Source of the DNA: Firmicutes bacterium UBA4882
Lineage (GTDB): Bacteria; Bacillota; UBA4882
Direction of reading: 5' to 3'
Assembly (NCBI GenBank): GCA_002399265.1
Contig: DHDG01000015.1
Coordinates: forward strand, 1-44,046
Length of the DNA: 44,046 nt
Positions 41,409 through 44,046 of the stretch are shown one piece after another (the first letter of the stretch is position 1; every line of letters begins with the position of its first letter). The notes beneath the pieces are model-generated. The model ran no database searches, was not told the DNA's origin, and worked only from the letters and a program-made list of their open reading frames with translations. Made by a program: the position numbers and the translations under genes.

Positions 41409-41786
41409 TTGACAGACAACAAGCTTAAGCACGATCACGATCACGGGTGTTGTGGGCACGACCACGACTGCTGCGACCATGACCACGAGCAGGAATTTGA
41501 TTGGATCGAATTGCAGGATGACGAGGGAAAGACTCATAAATTCCTGGTGGATAGCATTTTTGAGCTGGATGAAAAGCAATATGCTCTTTTGCTTGCCGAG
41601 GATCAAATTGAAGTCGAGGAACCGGAATTTTCTGTTTTGCGCATTGATCAGGATGAGGACGGCAATGATGTGCTGGTCGATTTGGATGACGCAGAATTCG
41701 CGCGGGTTTGCGAGGCCATTGATGAAGGCTCCGCGAATGAAATTGATTTCATCGACGATGAGGAAGTCGAGACCGAAGAAGAATAG
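41409..41786 (+). CDS. DUF1292 (YrzB-like) protein with His/Cys-rich N-terminus
   Basis: A 125-residue acidic protein. Residues 25-105 are the DUF1292 domain (EFDWIELQDDEGKTHKFLVD, KQYALLLAEDQ, LRIDQDEDGNDVLVDLDD). The first 24 residues are a dense metal-ligand tract with about nine His and four Cys (HDHDHGCCGHDHDCCDHDHE), well beyond the domain itself. The function of the family is unknown; its place between ruvX and mltG is conserved in Bacillota. The TTG start at 41409 has GAGGGG upstream, and a terminator follows. Confidence 0.85.
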   Translation: MTDNKLKHDHDHGCCGHDHDCCDHDHEQEFDWIELQDDEGKTHKFLVDSIFELDEKQYALLLAEDQIEVEEPEFSVLRIDQDEDGNDVLVDLDDAEFARVCEAIDEGSANEIDFIDDEEVETEEE

Positions 41787-41828
41787 GACGGAGACCGTAG
41801 CAGCATAATCAAAACATAATTAAATTTA

Positions 41829-41872
41829 GGTACCCCCGTTCGGAAAGGGTTTCCTGCGGGGGTGCCTTTTTA
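41829..41872 (+). terminator. Intrinsic terminator after the DUF1292 gene
   Basis: A 10-bp stem GGTACCCCCG / CGGGGGTGCC (41829-41838, 41857-41866, one wobble) is followed by six T. Confidence 0.9.
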
Positions 41873-41878
41873 TTGATA

Positions 41879-41907
41879 TTGCCCCGGACTGCCAAAGCAA
41901 ATATAAT
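41879..41907 (+). promoter_or_regulatory. Candidate promoter of mltG
   Basis: TTGCCC (41879-41884) and a perfect TATAAT (41902-41907) are separated by 17 bases, directly after the terminator and 21 bp before the start codon, so the leader would be very short. Confidence 0.6.
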
Positions 41908-41928
41908 GTAAAGGTAGGGGGGCCGAGG

Positions 41929-43035
41929 ATGTTATTACAACAACAAACGCCTGAAGACAAAAGATGCGCTATTGCCGCTACCGTCGACCGCATTGCCTTG
42001 AAGATTCGGAAACTAACCAAACGAATCCTTATGGATTGGCGCCTGTCTGTTTTGGCAGCAGCGGTCGTTGTTTTCATGATCGGTCTTTTAAGTTTTGCCA
42101 TTTGGCTGGTAGTAATGATTCAACCTGTCAATCGCCGTAGTGACGAACGCATGCTTCTGACAGTCCCGGTTGGCAGCAGTCTCGGTCAGATTGCAGATCG
42201 GCTCGAGCAGAGCGGTTTGATCAAAAGCAAAAACGCGTTTAAGATCTATGTCCAAATCGCAGGCGCGGAGCGTGGCCTGAAGGCTGGCGACTACCATCTG
42301 TCGGCTCAGATGACTGCCGGACAGCTGCTTGATCGGCTCACGACTGGCGAATTATCCTATTTCACAGTTACCTTTCCGGAAGGCACCACCATCAAGGAAC
42401 AGGCCCGCATTTTGGCAGATAAAGGCTTGATGGAGGCACCGACTTTTGTGGAAGCAGTTCAAAGCGTCGGTTTTTACGATCAATACAGTGATCTGACGTC
42501 CGCCGCAGAGAACCCGGAGGGGTTCTTGTTTCCGGACACTTACCGCATTGCGGAGGGCACGTCCCCGGAGGATGTTGCGGCGATGCAAATCCAACGTTTC
42601 CGGCAGATTTTCACTTCCGAGATGCACGAGGAAGCGCGGCGGCTGAAAATGTCCGTGAAAGAAGTAGTCACTTTGGCATCGATTATTGAGAAAGAAGCGA
42701 TGCTTCCAGAAGAACGGCCGATTATCTCGGCAGTCTTTCACAACCGTCTCAGACTCAAGCGTCCGCTGGAATCCTGTGCTACTGTGCAATACGCGCTGGG
42801 CTATCATAAACCCAAGTTGACGTATGACGATTTGGAGATTAATTCGCCGTATAATACCTATCGTAATGCGGGGTTACCGCCGGCACCTATTGCCAATCCC
42901 GGTCTCGATTCGATTCTGGCAGCCTTATATCCCGCCGAAGTGGACTATTTATATTTTGTTGCCAAAAGCGATGGCAGTCACGTGTTTACCAAAACCTATA
43001 ACGATCATCTGCGGGCGCAGCGAAATTTAAAATAA
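41929..43035 (+). CDS. mltG: Endolytic murein transglycosylase MltG
   Basis: A 368-residue YceG/MltG-family enzyme that cleaves nascent glycan strands and is thought to set their length. A cytoplasmic N-terminus of about 45 residues and one membrane helix (SVLAAAVVVFMIGLLSFAIW) lead to a LysM-like region (LTVPVGSSLGQIADRLEQ) and the YceG domain. The catalytic glutamate is Glu254 in LASIIEKEA, with NPEGFLFPDTYRI and INSPYNTYRNAGLPPAPIANPG further on. GGTAGGGGGGCCGAGG precedes the ATG. A penicillin-binding protein gene follows after the inverted repeat, which fits a cell-wall group. Confidence 0.94.
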   Translation: MLLQQQTPEDKRCAIAATVDRIALKIRKLTKRILMDWRLSVLAAAVVVFMIGLLSFAIWLVVMIQPVNRRSDERMLLTVPVGSSLGQIADRLEQSGLIKSKNAFKIYVQIAGAERGLKAGDYHLSAQMTAGQLLDRLTTGELSYFTVTFPEGTTIKEQARILADKGLMEAPTFVEAVQSVGFYDQYSDLTSAAENPEGFLFPDTYRIAEGTSPEDVAAMQIQRFRQIFTSEMHEEARRLKMSVKEVVTLASIIEKEAMLPEERPIISAVFHNRLRLKRPLESCATVQYALGYHKPKLTYDDLEINSPYNTYRNAGLPPAPIANPGLDSILAALYPAEVDYLYFVAKSDGSHVFTKTYNDHLRAQRNLK

Positions 43036-43044
43036 CCTGTGGGG

Positions 43045-43125
43045 CGGAACTTTGGGGACGGTTCTAAAAGTGCCATTTAGCATTATCTGGGATTTGGCAC
43101 TTTTAGAACCGTCCCCAAAGTTCCG
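43045..43125. repeat. Third long inverted repeat with GGGGACGGTTCT core
   Basis: Perfect 31-bp arms (43045-43075 and 43095-43125) surround a 19-base spacer. The outer parts (GGAACTTT and AAAAGTGCCA) differ from the copies near 35 kb, while the GGGGACGGTTCT core is the same, so this is a second subtype. It lies between mltG and the penicillin-binding protein gene and may also act as a transcription barrier. Confidence 0.92.
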
Positions 43126-43186
43126 TTCTTTTCTTTTGCAGAAAAATCTGGGAATGGGGACATACTATTGGCTGGGAGGGCGAATG

Positions 43187-44046
43187 ATGGCATTATTTTT
43201 TAACCAACCCAGCAGGTTCAATACGCAAAAACGCATCCTTACTTTGGCTTTGCTGATCTGTGTCGCCGCGACAGCGCTCGGATTCCGACTGTTTAAAATT
43301 CAGTTGCTGGACGGCAATGGCTACGGGAGAGCAGCGCTTCGGCAACGAACGCAGGGCGTGGCTTGGGGTTTTGCCCGTGGCGATTTTTTGGATGCCAATG
43401 GCCAACCGCTCACCGGGCGCAGCGGTGTTTGGAAAGCGGTGTTGTTTCCAAACACAGAAGGTTTTGGCACGCTTACAGTCCCGATTCTGAGCGAATTGGC
43501 TGATGTCAATGCCGCATGGCTTCAGGCAGCAATTGCAGAGGGGCGGCCGATTAAAGTGCCTTATGCGTTTGATGATGTTTCCCGCCTTGTTTTAGAAAAC
43601 ATGCATTTGCCAGGACTTGTTTTTGCCGAAGAACCTCGCCGCTATGGAGAGCCTTTGGCAGTGCATGTGATCGGCTACCTGGCTGGCGATGCCGGTATTG
43701 CGGGACTAGAGTATCAACTGGACGCTGAATTGAGTGGGAAAGGATCCAGTCGTCTGGCGGCCACCGTCGACGCTGCTGCTCGTCCAATCAGCGGTCTGGG
43801 TATTCGTCATCAGGAGGCCGCGCCGGATAATGCCGGATGGGATGTCATATTGACTATTGATCGCGACCTGCAGGAAATTGTGGAACAGGCCATGGACTCT
43901 AGGGGGATCCGCGGTGCGATCGTCGCGGTTGATCCGCGCAATGGGGATGTGCTAGCCATGGCCAGCAGGCCGCAGTTTGATCCGGAAAACGCCGGTCTTT
44001 ATCTACAAAGTGAGCACGCGCCTTTCATCAACAGGGCGATTAGCGC
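43187..44046 (+). CDS. Class B penicillin-binding protein (3' end outside window)
   Basis: The frame stays open to the right edge, giving the first 286 residues. A short cytoplasmic tail and one membrane helix (ILTLALLICVAATALGFRL) lead to FKIQLLDGNGYGRAALRQRTQ, the classic start of PBP2/SpoVD-like proteins. Then come the dimerisation part with RRYGEPLAVHVIGYL and GLEYQLDAELSGKG, and the beginning of the transpeptidase domain (VILTIDRDLQEIVEQAM, GAIVAVDPRNGDVLAMASRPQFDP). The SxxK active site would lie beyond the window. ATG 43187 is seven bases after GGAGG; ATG 43184 is immediately upstream. It crosslinks peptidoglycan, in line with mltG next door. Confidence 0.9.
   Translation, partial: MALFFNQPSRFNTQKRILTLALLICVAATALGFRLFKIQLLDGNGYGRAALRQRTQGVAWGFARGDFLDANGQPLTGRSGVWKAVLFPNTEGFGTLTVPILSELADVNAAWLQAAIAEGRPIKVPYAFDDVSRLVLENMHLPGLVFAEEPRRYGEPLAVHVIGYLAGDAGIAGLEYQLDAELSGKGSSRLAATVDAAARPISGLGIRHQEAAPDNAGWDVILTIDRDLQEIVEQAMDSRGIRGAIVAVDPRNGDVLAMASRPQFDPENAGLYLQSEHAPFINRAIS

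Overview
The window looks like a chromosomal segment from an anaerobic, probably spore-forming member of the Bacillota (Firmicutes). Seen directly: a SpoVB-type flippase next to DUF421 and DUF4363 genes, a RuvX / DUF1292 (YrzB) / MltG block, an Rrf2-IscS-IscU-MnmA block, strong Shine-Dalgarno sequences and many GTG or TTG starts. Three features hint at an outer membrane: a large usher-like beta-barrel protein at the left edge, a family 5 solute-binding protein with a signal peptide but no lipobox cysteine, and a serine palmitoyltransferase-like enzyme. A diderm Bacillota lineage (Negativicutes, Limnochordia or Halanaerobiia type) is therefore my best inference, but the sequence alone cannot settle the taxonomy.

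Layout. 1-3.4 kb: the 3' part of a stalk-domain / usher-like barrel / SdrD-B-like protein and a small secreted partner, ended by a terminator. 3.5-6.0 kb: DUF421, DUF4363 and SpoVB-like genes. 6.0-7.9 kb, minus strand: a small membrane protein and an MFS transporter. 8.1-9.8 kb: a secreted transglutaminase-like protein and pyroglutamyl peptidase. 9.8-13.9 kb: a peptide-type ABC importer (binding protein and two permeases, no ATPase genes) behind a repeat-rich leader. 14.0-15.5 kb, minus strand: an HD-GYP phosphodiesterase and a gene fragment. 15.7-17.1 kb: rarA.

17.1-28.6 kb is the metabolic core, a co-directional run of ten genes. 2,4-diaminopentanoate dehydrogenase, the two subunits of 2-amino-4-oxopentanoate thiolase, the two subunits of the B12/PLP-dependent D-ornithine 4,5-aminomutase, a MutL/GlmL-type probable reactivase and an ornithine racemase form the complete oxidative ornithine pathway of Stickland fermenters. 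Carbamate kinase and ornithine carbamoyltransferase follow directly, then a cyclic-2,3-diphosphoglycerate-synthetase-like P-loop protein of unknown role. Read together, citrulline would be phosphorolysed to ornithine and carbamoyl phosphate. The carbamoyl phosphate yields ATP, and ornithine is racemised, rearranged, oxidised and thiolysed to acetyl-CoA and alanine. Arginine deiminase is not in the window.

28.9-30.2 kb: an alpha-oxoamine synthase resembling bacterial serine palmitoyltransferase. 30.2-33.5 kb: Fe-S/sulfur transfer operon (iscR-like, iscS, iscU, mnmA). 33.6-35.7 kb: a YtxH-like protein, an AI-2E family permease with a degenerate Nudix-like C-terminal domain, and YbjQ. 36.0-41.3 kb: an apparent operon of a large membrane protein with a phosphatase-like ectodomain, a baseplate-J-like protein, an aldo/keto reductase fused to a ferredoxin and ruvX. 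41.4-44.0 kb: a metal-ligand-rich DUF1292 protein, mltG and the 5' part of a class B penicillin-binding protein that runs off the right edge.

Non-coding structure: three long inverted repeats and two solitary copies sharing the core GGGGACGGTTC (the type often linked to REP-associated transposases), several good intrinsic terminators, an 8-bp x 7 tandem repeat before the binding-protein gene, and a perfect inverted repeat that buries the ribosome-binding site of the YtxH-like gene. I saw no tRNA, rRNA, CRISPR array, transposase gene or prophage.
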